Assembly (NCBI GenBank): GCA_963651465.1
Contig: CAVJPS010000017.1
Location: 8,760-72,759 of the forward strand
DNA length: 64,000 nt
Source of the DNA: SUG2458 sp963651465
GTDB taxonomy: Bacteria; Bacillota_I; Bacilli_A; RFN20; CAG-826
Reading direction: 5' to 3'
Each line of letters begins with the position of its first letter. The stretch's first letter is position 1. Positions 49,278 to 58,001 of this stretch are shown piece by piece. The notes beneath the pieces are model-generated. The model was not told the DNA's origin. It did not search any database and was given only the letters and a program-made list of their open reading frames with translations. Position numbers and translations under genes: made by a program.

Positions 49278-50159
49278 TTATAATTTCTTACTAACTTCTT
49301 TAATATAAGCAGAAACTTTTTCTTTTAAATCTTCTCTTTCAAGCGAGTAATCAATTGTAGCTTTAATAAAACCAAAACGGTCACCTACGTCATATCTTTC
49401 CCCTTCAAAATCATATGCATAGATTTTTTGCTTTTCATTTAAAATTTTAATAGCATCAGTTAATTGAATTTCTCCGCCTTTACCAGGTTTTGTTTCTTCA
49501 ATGGCCTCAAAAATTTCAGGTGTCAATACATAACGACCTAAGACAGCCATATCAGATGGTGCATCGTCAAGAGCAGGCTTTTCAACCATATCATTAATTT
49601 CGTATAGTCTTTCACTCTTTTTGTCACATGGACTAACAATACCATATTTATTAACTTGACTATGATCAACAGTTTGTACACCTAGTACAGTTGAACCGGT
49701 TTCTTCATAAGCGTTAATAAGTTGTTTTAATGCTGGTTCACCTTTTCTATTGCAAACAACATCGTCACCTAATAAAACAGCAACAGGTTCTCCGGCTGCA
49801 AATGACTTACCACATAAAACAGCATGGCCTAAACCTTTTGGTTCTCTTTGGTGAACAAAATGAACATTTGTCATCATGGCAATTTGATGAATTTGTTCGT
49901 ATTCCTTTTGTTTACCTGATGCAAGTAAACGATGCTCTAGTTCGTAATTGATATCAAAATAATCTTCCATATCGTGCTTTGAACTATTTGTAATAATTAA
50001 AATTTCTTCAATGCCGCTATTTATTGCTTCTTCAACAATATAATGAATTGTAGGTGTGTCAATAATTGGAAGCATTTCTTTTGCTGCGTTTTTGGTAGCT
50101 GGTAAAAATCTAGTTCCAAGTCCAGCAGCAGGGATAATTGCTTTTCTAACTTTTTTCAT
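49278..50159 (-). CDS. galU: UTP-glucose-1-phosphate uridylyltransferase
   Basis: GalU makes UDP-glucose for glycolipids and surface glycans. The 293-residue protein has KAIIPAAGLGTRFLPATKN (nucleotide loop), EMLPIIDTPTIHYIVEEA, and VEKPALDDAPSDMAVLGRYVL. Length is typical. The ATG (MKKVRKAIIPAAG) follows GAGGT by 7 bases; a longer frame would run through the promoter. It is monocistronic between its promoter and the nifJ upstream region; I see no terminator behind it. Confidence 0.97.
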   Translation of the reverse strand: MKKVRKAIIPAAGLGTRFLPATKNAAKEMLPIIDTPTIHYIVEEAINSGIEEILIITNSSKHDMEDYFDINYELEHRLLASGKQKEYEQIHQIAMMTNVHFVHQREPKGLGHAVLCGKSFAAGEPVAVLLGDDVVCNRKGEPALKQLINAYEETGSTVLGVQTVDHSQVNKYGIVSPCDKKSERLYEINDMVEKPALDDAPSDMAVLGRYVLTPEIFEAIEETKPGKGGEIQLTDAIKILNEKQKIYAYDFEGERYDVGDRFGFIKATIDYSLEREDLKEKVSAYIKEVSKKL

Positions 50160-50178
50160 AATAATACCTCGCTTAAAT

Positions 50179-50207
50179 ATTTTACTTTGTAAAATAACCT
50201 TTTTCAA
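50179..50207 (-). promoter_or_regulatory. Promoter of galU
   Basis: The - strand has TTGAAA, 17 bases and TAAAAT. The -10 is one arm of a 7-3-7 inverted repeat (ATTTTAC / GTAAAAT, 50179-50195), which could bind a repressor. Confidence 0.7.
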
Positions 50208-50224
50208 TACCTTCAAATTTTTAA

Positions 50225-50252
50225 ATAAAAAAAGCACTTATTAAAGTGCTTT
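50225..50252 (-). terminator. Terminator of the tRNA-Lys gene
   Basis: The - strand has a 9-bp stem AAAGCACTT / AAGTGCTTT with a four-base loop and TTTTTTT, ten bases after the tRNA. Confidence 0.9.
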
Positions 50253-50261
50253 AATTTGCAA

Positions 50262-50337
50262 TGGTGGACTGTAAGAGAATCGAACTCTTGACCCACTGAT
50301 TAAGAGTCAGTTGCTCTACCAGCTGAGCTAACAGTCC
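50262..50337 (-). tRNA. tRNA-Lys (anticodon CUU), CCA encoded
   Basis: The - strand folds into a full cloverleaf: acceptor GGACTGT / ACAGTCC, D arm GCTCAGCTGGTAGAGC, anticodon loop CTCTTAA (CUU, reading AAG), T arm with GTTCGATTC, discriminator A and encoded CCA. It is a single gene with its own promoter and terminator. Confidence 0.96.
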
Positions 50338-50350
50338 ATAATGCTTTATT

Positions 50351-50379
50351 ATGATAACTTAAAAATATTATTTTTTCAA
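50351..50379 (-). promoter_or_regulatory. Promoter of tRNA-Lys
   Basis: The - strand has TTGAAA, 17 bases and TATCAT, with the tRNA about 14 bases downstream of the -10. Confidence 0.7.
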
Positions 50380-50391
50380 TAGTTTTTAATA

Positions 50392-50422
50392 TAAAAAAAG
50401 AAGGATTGTAAAAATCCTTCTT
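50392..50422 (-). terminator. Terminator of the ABC-nuclease operon
   Basis: The - strand has a 10-bp stem AAGAAGGATT / AATCCTTCTT with a five-base loop and a T7 run, about 12 bases after the last lipoprotein gene. Confidence 0.88.
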
Positions 50423-50433
50423 CATTGTTTTTC

Positions 50434-51411
50434 TTAAGCAGCAGTTATTGATGTAGGTAAAATTTGCATAACTTTAGCAGTTCCATTACCACCATAGTAA
50501 AGTGTATAACCTTCAACTACAACATTACCTGTGTATGTTGCTGAATTGAAGTTAGTTGCTAATGTTGACATATTATTGTCACAGTTAAGTCTTAAAATAC
50601 CTTTTGTTGCATCAGCGCCATCGACTTCGAAGTTTGTGTACTTACCACTAGTAACGATTTTACCTGTTGCTCTAATTTTAGTACCTGTGTATCTTAACAT
50701 AGATGCAGCGCCTGCCCAAGCAACAATTTTATCTGCTGTTTTAACATCAATTACTCTTTCATCTTCAGGAAGTGTAACTGGATTATCTGTTACCCAAACA
50801 CCATATGTAGGTTTTGAGAATTCAAGAATACCATTATATTTTGTAACACTACCATCAACGATAACTTGTGTACCAACATCTAATGTAGTTGTACCATATG
50901 AGTAAATGAAGCCAGTTCCATCATAAATTAATGCGCCAACACCTGAACTACCAACATATAAACCTCTAACTCTATATGTTGTATGACCTAAATCTAATGA
51001 GCCGTCTGGATCAAAGTCAGCAGCCATAGCTGCTACAGTTGTTGTAAAACCAGCAGGTTGTAATTTACATTTGAATGTTTTGTCGACAGTTTCGCCATCT
51101 TTTGTAACATGAGCATAGAATTTTGTTTGTACAGCGGTATCTGTATCATCCATTAGTGGAGGATTAACATAACACATTGTATAATCCTTGTTAAATGATA
51201 AGTATTGGTTACCTTCATCGACAGAATATGTAATTTTAGCACCATCAAGTTCATTATAAAGTTTGAAGTCAACATTTAATGAGTCAAGACCAGAATAAAC
51301 AAGAGTTTGTGCAATTTCTTTTGCTGTATATTGTTCTTCACATGCAGTACTTGTGCCTAGGACACCAGCAAGACATGCAAGACTTAAAAATAAGCCATGA
51401 ATTTTTTTCAT
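50434..51411 (-). CDS. Secreted lipoprotein with Ig-like and OB-fold domains, function unknown
   Basis: The 325-residue protein begins with a lipoprotein signal (KKIHGLFLSLACLAG, cleavage at STAC, Cys24). Residues 25-115 look like an atrophied bacterial Ig domain (ITYSVDEGNQYLSF, KFYAHVTKDGETVDKTFKC). Two OB-like units follow: 140-205 (YRVRGLYVGSSGVGALIYDG, VGTQVIVDGSVTKYNGILEF) and 240-320 (KIRATGKIVTSGKYTNFEV, GNVVVEGYTLYYGG). OB units of this type accompany secreted nucleases, which fits its place as last gene behind the thermonuclease. No catalytic residues were recognised; a nucleic-acid-binding surface protein is an inference. GAAAGGA lies before the ATG. Confidence 0.72.
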   Translation of the reverse strand: MKKIHGLFLSLACLAGVLGTSTACEEQYTAKEIAQTLVYSGLDSLNVDFKLYNELDGAKITYSVDEGNQYLSFNKDYTMCYVNPPLMDDTDTAVQTKFYAHVTKDGETVDKTFKCKLQPAGFTTTVAAMAADFDPDGSLDLGHTTYRVRGLYVGSSGVGALIYDGTGFIYSYGTTTLDVGTQVIVDGSVTKYNGILEFSKPTYGVWVTDNPVTLPEDERVIDVKTADKIVAWAGAASMLRYTGTKIRATGKIVTSGKYTNFEVDGADATKGILRLNCDNNMSTLATNFNSATYTGNVVVEGYTLYYGGNGTAKVMQILPTSITAA

Positions 51412-51481
51412 ATTATTCCTTTCCTTTCAATACTTTAATATAAAATAGTATATCTATTGTTTTTTTAACCTTTAATAAAAG

Positions 51482-52930
51482 TTAATCTGCTGTGAAACTA
51501 ACATCTGTTTCATTTACAACTAATAATTGAATTGTTGGAGTAGATTCTTCATCAGATTGATAAATACCTTTTAAACCAACAAATGTAAATGAACCAGTTT
51601 GTGAGTGTTCAACATAATATGTGTAGTTAGTAACAGTTGAGAATCCAGCAGTACCACCTTTATAGTCATCAAAATAATGAATAACGATAGCGTCATCAAT
51701 ACGAATCTTGAATTCTTGTTCATTACTATCTTTACAATATAATGTCATTGAGTTATTTGAGTAATTAGTACCATCACTTCTAGTAGCTGTCTTACCACCA
51801 TAACCGCCAGTAACTTTAACACCTGTAAATTTCATTAAACAGTTGTAGTTTACTAATTTGTTAGTTGAGTTAGAGAATTCGTTACCTGTTTGTACAATTG
51901 GATCTTCAATATTATGTGTTTCAGTATCTACAAAGTGAACATCACGTGTGAAGTCAGTCTTTGAAGAACTTGCTGCGAATGTAACATCATGTAATTGATA
52001 TCCACCGTAGCGTTCTGAAATAATAGCTGCAAATCCAATCTTACGTCCTGGAACAAAGAATCTATTAGCACCTGAAGTTTTATACATTGAGAAAACATAA
52101 ATACCATAACGTTCTGTTAAATTACCTGCGTCATCATATACGTATTCTTCAATATAACAGTCTGAACCAACTTTACGAGTAACAACACCTTCAAAATAAT
52201 ATTTATGTTCAAGGTAGTTATCGTCTGCTGGATTAACCTTTAAAGCAGAATATAAGGTTTTTAATGTTAGTGAACCTGAAGATTCACCAGAATAATTTGG
52301 GTCACCATTAGGATCCCAAATATGTAATTTTTTGGATTGTGCGTATTCATCAGCAGCGTACATTATTTCTTTATAATAACTGTCGCTAACACCTTTAGCA
52401 GCACTATAACCGTTTTGGACAAGACCAAGATTAACTAATCTAAATCCTGTGCCATCCTCATCACTTACTTCACGATCAGATACCCATACCCAAACCATAG
52501 TTCTTGATGCAGTTGAATCAGATTCAGGACCTCTAGACCAAACTGTTTCATAAGCACCAGTTGTACCACGTTCTGATTCTAGAACAATTGTCTTAGCATT
52601 AGTTAATAAATCGGTAGTATAGTATTTAGCAGCAGCGCCCCAAGGCTCGACAGCACCAGTTGATTCTGGTGTGTCGACGCCATTGAAACGTCCTTTAATT
52701 AAATCTCCTGATTTATCATAGAAGTGAGCTGTGTCTCCATCAACACCAGTTTTAAGTGTAACAACACCAAAACCGTTTGTAGAGAAGTCACCATTTTTCC
52801 ATACAGTTGATGGAAGATCTAATTTAGTTGAGTTGTAGTAATCTGTGGATTTTCCACAAGAAGTAAGAGTAGGGAGAACACCTGAGAAAAGTAAAGAACA
52901 AGTAATTAACATACCAGTTGATTTTTTCAT
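51482..52930 (-). CDS. Surface lipoprotein nuclease, staphylococcal thermonuclease type, with OB-like C terminus
   Basis: The 482-residue protein has a lipoprotein signal ending in LTSC (Cys25). Residues 55-205 are an SNase domain: metal loop VDGDTAHFYD near 63, GRFNGVDTPES near 80 (equivalents of Arg35, Asp40, Glu43), and SRTMVWVWV near 142 (equivalent of Arg87), ending with SKKLHIWDP. The catalytic triad is therefore retained. Two OB-like modules follow (HKYYFEGVVTRKVGSD, GRKIGFAAIISERYGGYQL; then CLMKFTGVKVTGGYGG). SNases cleave DNA and RNA with calcium. AAGGAG is 8 bases before the ATG. It lies within the ABC importer operon, 54 bases after the binding-protein gene. Confidence 0.85.
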   Translation of the reverse strand: MKKSTGMLITCSLLFSGVLPTLTSCGKSTDYYNSTKLDLPSTVWKNGDFSTNGFGVVTLKTGVDGDTAHFYDKSGDLIKGRFNGVDTPESTGAVEPWGAAAKYYTTDLLTNAKTIVLESERGTTGAYETVWSRGPESDSTASRTMVWVWVSDREVSDEDGTGFRLVNLGLVQNGYSAAKGVSDSYYKEIMYAADEYAQSKKLHIWDPNGDPNYSGESSGSLTLKTLYSALKVNPADDNYLEHKYYFEGVVTRKVGSDCYIEEYVYDDAGNLTERYGIYVFSMYKTSGANRFFVPGRKIGFAAIISERYGGYQLHDVTFAASSSKTDFTRDVHFVDTETHNIEDPIVQTGNEFSNSTNKLVNYNCLMKFTGVKVTGGYGGKTATRSDGTNYSNNSMTLYCKDSNEQEFKIRIDDAIVIHYFDDYKGGTAGFSTVTNYTYYVEHSQTGSFTFVGLKGIYQSDEESTPTIQLLVVNETDVSFTAD

Positions 52931-52948
52931 TGTTTTTTCTCCTTTCTT

Positions 52949-52967
52949 ATTAGGTTTAAAACCTAAT
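52949..52967. repeat. Perfect 19-base inverted repeat before the nuclease gene
   Basis: ATTAGGTTT-A-AAACCTAAT forms a 9-bp hairpin that ends about 8 bases before the nuclease SD. No T run follows on the - strand, so it is not a terminator; it may affect mRNA stability or nuclease translation. Confidence 0.5.
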
Positions 52968-52984
52968 TGAATAATTTTAATTAA

Positions 52985-54469
52985 TTAGAATAATAAAGTT
53001 GCAGCAATATTTGCGAAGTTATCATCTAATGCTTTTTCAACACTATCTTCTGAACGTAAAACGCCAGGGATTAAGTTAGTTTCAATTACATTACGTGAAG
53101 TTGCAGAACCAACGAATGCTGGTGAATAGAAGTAGCAATTGTTTGCAGCATATGTTTGTGTAACAGTAGCAACTTTATGTTTAACTGTATTATCAGTTTC
53201 TACGAATTCAAGGTATGTAGTAGTTTCATATGATGATTTTCTAACTGGTTCATAACCTGAGTTAATAGAATAGTAAGCTGAGTTTTCAGCGTTAGTAATG
53301 AATTTGTAGAATTTCCAAGCATTCTCTAATGATTTTTCTGAAATGTTTCTAGCATTGAAGAATACGATTGAAGGACCTTGTGAAATTACTTTTGGTGAAG
53401 AAGCATTTTGTTGTGGAACAGCAGCAACTTCAGTTGTGAATGTACTACCTTCATTGTATGTAGCACCACCAGTTGAGCCAACAGAAACAAATGTTGTTTC
53501 AGCTTTGAATGCATCAGATGTATAGTTGTGTTGATCATCTAATGCAGCTGTTAATAAATAGCCGTTTCTGTATAAAGTATTTAATAACGTCATAACACCA
53601 CGAGCTTGACTTGAACCTTTAGCATTAGAGCCTAAGAAATCAAAGTTACCTGTGTTATCATCGTTTAATGAAGTATATTTGTAACCAAATTGTTCCATTA
53701 AAGTAATGAATAAGTTAGCATCTGAGTCATATGAGAATGAATAGAATGATGATACAGCTGATGCAACTGTAGCAGCATCTGCTGATGGGTTGACTGCTTT
53801 ATAATATTCTTCGTAATGATCTTTCATTACTTTTGCCCAACCACCAACAGTGTTTTCATCTGTGAAATCATCAACAATGTTACCATTTTCATCATATGAT
53901 TGGCACCATTTTGTTGGTAAACCTGTTTCACTTGTTAAATAACCTTTTTGCTTGTACCATGCTACAGCTTTTGAGTTGTAGAACATAGTTTCAGTTGACT
54001 TACAAAAAGGCACTGAATATGTTGTGTGATTTTGATCATATGATTGACCTTCACCCCAGTATGTAGATAAATCTTCTAAATCTTCATCTGATAATGCTAA
54101 TGTAGGATCATCTGATTCGATAAAGTCATCAAGATTTTTGACAACGCCAGCTTCTAAATAGTCTGCGACGTGGTCAGGATAACAATAAGCCATTGTAGGT
54201 AATTGTTTACCTGTAATAGCGTTTAAACATTTATCACGGATACCTGAGTAGTCACCTTGTGATGAGTGTTCAATTGTAACATCCTTTCCTTCATCAGTTT
54301 TGTTGAAAGCTTCGATAAAACCATCTAAAATTGTTTGTTTATCTTTGCCCATTGTGTGCCAGAATACAACTGTACCTTCTTTTTTTGAAGAACATGAAGC
54401 TAATCCAGCAACAGCACCCATTGCCATTAAAGCAATTGAGCTTGCAGTAAGTAATTTTTTTAGTTTCAT
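52985..54469 (-). CDS. ABC importer solute-binding lipoprotein, UgpB/family 1 type
   Basis: The 494-residue lipoprotein has signal KKLLTASSIALMAMGAVAG and lipobox LASC (Cys26). The mature part opens with TVVFWHTMGKDKQTILDGF, the typical start of sugar or glycerol-phosphate family 1 binding proteins, and keeps the two-lobe pattern (TYSVPFCKSTETMFYNSKAV; NAWKFYKFITNAENSAYYS). Length is above the usual 420-440. Substrate cannot be read; UgpB-like proteins bind glycerol 3-phosphate and related phosphate esters. The ATG follows GAAAGGA by 7 bases; longer frames run into the permease gene. A weak hairpin CAGCA / TGCTG precedes it (54503-54517). Confidence 0.88.
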   Translation of the reverse strand: MKLKKLLTASSIALMAMGAVAGLASCSSKKEGTVVFWHTMGKDKQTILDGFIEAFNKTDEGKDVTIEHSSQGDYSGIRDKCLNAITGKQLPTMAYCYPDHVADYLEAGVVKNLDDFIESDDPTLALSDEDLEDLSTYWGEGQSYDQNHTTYSVPFCKSTETMFYNSKAVAWYKQKGYLTSETGLPTKWCQSYDENGNIVDDFTDENTVGGWAKVMKDHYEEYYKAVNPSADAATVASAVSSFYSFSYDSDANLFITLMEQFGYKYTSLNDDNTGNFDFLGSNAKGSSQARGVMTLLNTLYRNGYLLTAALDDQHNYTSDAFKAETTFVSVGSTGGATYNEGSTFTTEVAAVPQQNASSPKVISQGPSIVFFNARNISEKSLENAWKFYKFITNAENSAYYSINSGYEPVRKSSYETTTYLEFVETDNTVKHKVATVTQTYAANNCYFYSPAFVGSATSRNVIETNLIPGVLRSEDSVEKALDDNFANIAATLLF

Positions 54470-54521
54470 ACTTTTTTCCTTTCCTTTTTTTATTATAATA
54501 AACAGCAATTTATGCTGATTA

Positions 54522-55562
54522 CTAACCTTTAATACCAGCACGGCCAACACCATGCATAATGTATTTTCTAAAGAATATAAATAATAAGAGTAATGGAGTT
54601 GTAACGACGACAGTAGCTGCCATACGAATTGCAGTACCTGCATAAGGATGAGAAACACCACTATAGCCACGTAAACCATTAGTAATCAAACGTAATTCTT
54701 CTTTGTTTGCAACTAAGTTTGGCCATACGTATGAGTTCCAAGCACCCATTAATTTTAAGATGAAAATTGTAATTAATGTTGGGGAAGCAAGTGGGACCAT
54801 AACTTTCCATAAGTATTCCCAGTCTGACTTACCGTCAACTTTAGCAGCGTAATATAATTCGTTAGGAATTTGCTTGAAGTTTTGTCTTAATAAGTAAATG
54901 TAGAAGACTGAAATCCAGAATGGAACAATCATAGCAGCAAATACACCAACATTACTATCAAGCCATCCAATAGATGAAACTGTAATATAGTTTGTAACAA
55001 CCATCATTTCACCAGGAATCATCATTGTTGCTAATAAAATTAAGAAGACTGTTTCTCTTCCCTTGAAGTTTAATCTAGAAAGAGCAAAACCACCAAAGAT
55101 TGAAGTAATAACAGTACCAGCAGTTGATAAGATACCAACGATTAATGTGTTTCTTAAATATGTCCAGAATTCAAAAGCACTAACTTCTTCTTCTAGATAT
55201 GCAACAGCTGAACCCTCACCTAACCAATAAGAATTCTTTGCTGCACCAGCAAACAATACTTTATAGTTAGCAAAGTTCCAAATATGTGGGTAGTAAGTAA
55301 CTGGAGTTTGTCCAATTTCGTTAGCAGTTTTTACAGATGTGATAAGCATCCAATAGAATGGAATAATAACTAAGAATGCCATAATAGTTAAAAATGCATA
55401 AACACCAATTAACCATAATACACGAAGAACTTTATCACGTTTTTCAAGTTTTCCTGAATCTCTATCGTCATCAGCAATAGTAATTGTGAGAGCTTTAGTA
55501 GCAGCAATTTCGGCTAAACTATATTGTCTTTTTTCGACTTTTTCTTTTCTTTCTTTTGCCAT
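54522..55562 (-). CDS. ABC importer permease, MalG/UgpE type
   Basis: The 346-residue inner-membrane protein has about six helices after a 45-residue charged cytoplasmic start, and the EAA loop YYAAKVDGKSDWEYLWKVMVPL followed by ASPTLITIF. It pairs with the preceding MalF-type permease, 12 bases upstream, to form the importer channel. AGGAGGTGG lies five bases before the ATG. The long charged N terminus (KERKEKVEKRQYSLAEIAA) exceeds the usual 280-residue length. Confidence 0.92.
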   Translation of the reverse strand: MAKERKEKVEKRQYSLAEIAATKALTITIADDDRDSGKLEKRDKVLRVLWLIGVYAFLTIMAFLVIIPFYWMLITSVKTANEIGQTPVTYYPHIWNFANYKVLFAGAAKNSYWLGEGSAVAYLEEEVSAFEFWTYLRNTLIVGILSTAGTVITSIFGGFALSRLNFKGRETVFLILLATMMIPGEMMVVTNYITVSSIGWLDSNVGVFAAMIVPFWISVFYIYLLRQNFKQIPNELYYAAKVDGKSDWEYLWKVMVPLASPTLITIFILKLMGAWNSYVWPNLVANKEELRLITNGLRGYSGVSHPYAGTAIRMAATVVVTTPLLLLFIFFRKYIMHGVGRAGIKG

Positions 55563-55574
55563 TTATGCCACCTC

Positions 55575-56519
55575 CTAATAATGTACTTTCTTATCACTGA
55601 CAACTTTTTGAATAGCAGTGAAGATTAAAATAACAATAAATAATAGAACGGCAGCAGCAGAGCCTAAACCTGCCTTACGTCCACTGATTTGGTCATAAAT
55701 ATAGTAAACGACTGTGTACATGTTGTTTGTACCATCACCTGTTGTTTTACCATTGAATAAACCAACGATTGACGTATATTCTTTGAATGATCCAATAAAG
55801 GATGTAATCATAACATAAACAATTTGTGGGCTTAATAAAGGTACTGTAACATTCATGAATGTTTTTGCTTTTGTTGCAGCATCAATTTTAGCAGCTTGAT
55901 AGTATTGTTTATCAATACTTTGTAAACCTGATAAGAAAATTAAAATCTTATAAGGTAATGCATGCCAAACAATATATACGAATAATGCAAATAATGCATC
56001 TCCTCTATTAGCACCACCAGAAATCCATGCCTTGTTGCCTAAATTAAAGACTGAGTTAATTAGACCAGAATTTTGGTCGAAGATAACTGCGAAGACCATA
56101 CCAACAGCAATAGCGTTTGTTACGTATGGAATGAAGAATATAGTTTGGAATATTTTTCCTAAGACTTTAATTGAATTAAGAGCAACTGCGATAAGTAATG
56201 CAATAATAATTGAAAGTGGAACTGTTACGAAAACAATTAATAATGTATTAGGAATAGCATATTTAATAACGTCAGTATAATAAATTGTTGAAGTACCGAC
56301 TTTTTTTGATACTAAACCTAAGACAGTTCCGAAGTTTTCAAGTGTAAAGCCTTGTTGAATTAATGCAACAAGACCGAATGGACTTGATGTATTACTATTG
56401 TAGTCCTTAACGAAAGCATAAAATGTCGTATTAATTAATGGGTAAAATGTGAACACGGCCATCAATATTAACACGGGAGCCAAATATAGCCATGCTTTCC
56501 AGTTATTTTTCTTTTCCAT
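55575..56519 (-). CDS. ABC importer permease, MalF/UgpA type
   Basis: The 314-residue protein has six hydrophobic helices starting AWLYLAPVLILMAVFTFYPL, and the EAA loop QYYQAAKIDAATKAKTFMNV followed by TVPLLSPQIVYV. It starts five bases after the ATPase stop with only a weak GAAAGAA site, so translation is probably coupled. It contains a longer outside loop near 50-75 than E. coli UgpA. Confidence 0.92.
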   Translation of the reverse strand: MEKKNNWKAWLYLAPVLILMAVFTFYPLINTTFYAFVKDYNSNTSSPFGLVALIQQGFTLENFGTVLGLVSKKVGTSTIYYTDVIKYAIPNTLLIVFVTVPLSIIIALLIAVALNSIKVLGKIFQTIFFIPYVTNAIAVGMVFAVIFDQNSGLINSVFNLGNKAWISGGANRGDALFALFVYIVWHALPYKILIFLSGLQSIDKQYYQAAKIDAATKAKTFMNVTVPLLSPQIVYVMITSFIGSFKEYTSIVGLFNGKTTGDGTNNMYTVVYYIYDQISGRKAGLGSAAAVLLFIVILIFTAIQKVVSDKKVHY

Positions 56520-56524
56520 TAATA

Positions 56525-57976
56525 TTAGAGAATTCTTTCTTCAGTATCTTTTGTGAAAACAAAGCATTTAGTTTTCTTGACTCCCAATTTAATTTGACCA
56601 AGTGATACTGGTGTTTCAGCATCAACAATAGCCTTAAATGTTGGTTTCACACAGTTAGGGTGAGTTGCAATGATTGAAATATCACGACCCATTGTTTCGA
56701 TTTGTTCTACGAATGCACTAAGTGTAGCATCACGTCCAACAGTATATCCTTCTGGACGGATTGCAACGTAGACATCTTGATCTAGAATAACAGAGTTAGA
56801 AACTTTCTTTGCTTTACCTAATTCAAGAATGATACGGCATTGACCAGCTTTAGCTAATTCAACACCATCTAATAATTCATCCATAATTGATGCAGGAACT
56901 GTTGCATTTAAGTTAGCACTCATGTATTCGAAATCGTGACCAGCGATAATGTTAACAGGGTTTGTCTTAACTTCTGTATAACCATGTCCTGGTTCAACTT
57001 TACAAATTACATCTCTACCAATAACATCAAGAGATTTTGAGAATTCTGCGAATTGAGCAGAAACTTTTAAGACAGGTACTACTTGTTTAATACGGGAAGC
57101 AGCACGTGCCATTTCTTCTGTGATATCCCATAATCTATCTTTACCGATAAATAATGCGTTATCTTTAATTTGACCATCAAATACGTTAATTGGTGGGTTA
57201 CCTAAGAATTGGGCAACGAATAAGTTCTTAGGGTCATCATAAACGTTTTGTGGTGCACCTTTTTGTTGTTCAAGACCAGCTTTCATAACAACGATTTCGT
57301 CACAAATTGACATAGCTTCTTCTTGGTCGTGTGTAACGAAGACAGTTGTAATGCCAGTATTCTTTTGAAGACGTCTAATTTCTTCACGGGTTTCTAAACG
57401 AAGACGAGCGTCTAAGTTTGATAAAGGTTCATCAAGTAATAGAACACGAGGTTTCTTTACAAGAGCACGAGCAATCGCAACACGTTGTTGTTGACCACCA
57501 GAGAGTTGATTTGGTTTACGATCAAGTAAAGTATCGATTTGAACCAAACGAGCAGCTTCACGAACAGACATTTCAATTTCGTCTTTTGTGAGCTTTCTTT
57601 TTTTGACAACAGTATTGCCTTCTTCATCAACTGTTTCTTCAGCGACTCTTAAGTTTTCAAGAGGGAAAGCAATGTTTCTACGAACTGTCATGTGTGGGTA
57701 AAGAGCATAGTTTTGGAAAACTAAACCAATACCTCTTTTTTCAGGAGTTAGATCAGTAACATCCTCGTCGCCGAACCAAATTCGGCCACTTGTAGGCTCT
57801 AATAAACCGGATAACATGTAAAGTGTAGTTGATTTACCACATCCAGAAGGGCCTAATAGTCCAACTAATTTTCCGTCAGGAATGACGATATCTAGGTTAT
57901 TAACAGCAACGGTACCAATACGTTCGTTTTTATTACCTTTGAATTCTTTAGTTAGATTTTCTAAACGAATTTCCAT
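56525..57976 (-). CDS. ABC importer ATPase, UgpC/MsmK type, with insertion
   Basis: The first gene of the operon encodes a 483-residue ATPase: Walker A GPSGCGKST near 42, Q loop VFQNYALYPHMTVRRNIAF, signature LSGGQQQRVAIARAL near 159, Walker B LLLDEPLSNLD and switch VTHDQEEA. The C-terminal MalK-like regulatory domain spans 240-483 and is longer than the usual 120-130 residues. An acidic-basic insertion of about 25 residues (VAEETVDEEGNTVVKKRKL) lies near 108-133 between the Q loop and the signature. GGAGG lies 6 bases before the ATG. UgpC/MsmK ATPases often serve several importers, but here it heads one full operon. Confidence 0.94.
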   Translation of the reverse strand: MEIRLENLTKEFKGNKNERIGTVAVNNLDIVIPDGKLVGLLGPSGCGKSTTLYMLSGLLEPTSGRIWFGDEDVTDLTPEKRGIGLVFQNYALYPHMTVRRNIAFPLENLRVAEETVDEEGNTVVKKRKLTKDEIEMSVREAARLVQIDTLLDRKPNQLSGGQQQRVAIARALVKKPRVLLLDEPLSNLDARLRLETREEIRRLQKNTGITTVFVTHDQEEAMSICDEIVVMKAGLEQQKGAPQNVYDDPKNLFVAQFLGNPPINVFDGQIKDNALFIGKDRLWDITEEMARAASRIKQVVPVLKVSAQFAEFSKSLDVIGRDVICKVEPGHGYTEVKTNPVNIIAGHDFEYMSANLNATVPASIMDELLDGVELAKAGQCRIILELGKAKKVSNSVILDQDVYVAIRPEGYTVGRDATLSAFVEQIETMGRDISIIATHPNCVKPTFKAIVDAETPVSLGQIKLGVKKTKCFVFTKDTEERIL

Positions 57977-58001
57977 AGTATTCCTCCAATTTCATATATT
58001 A

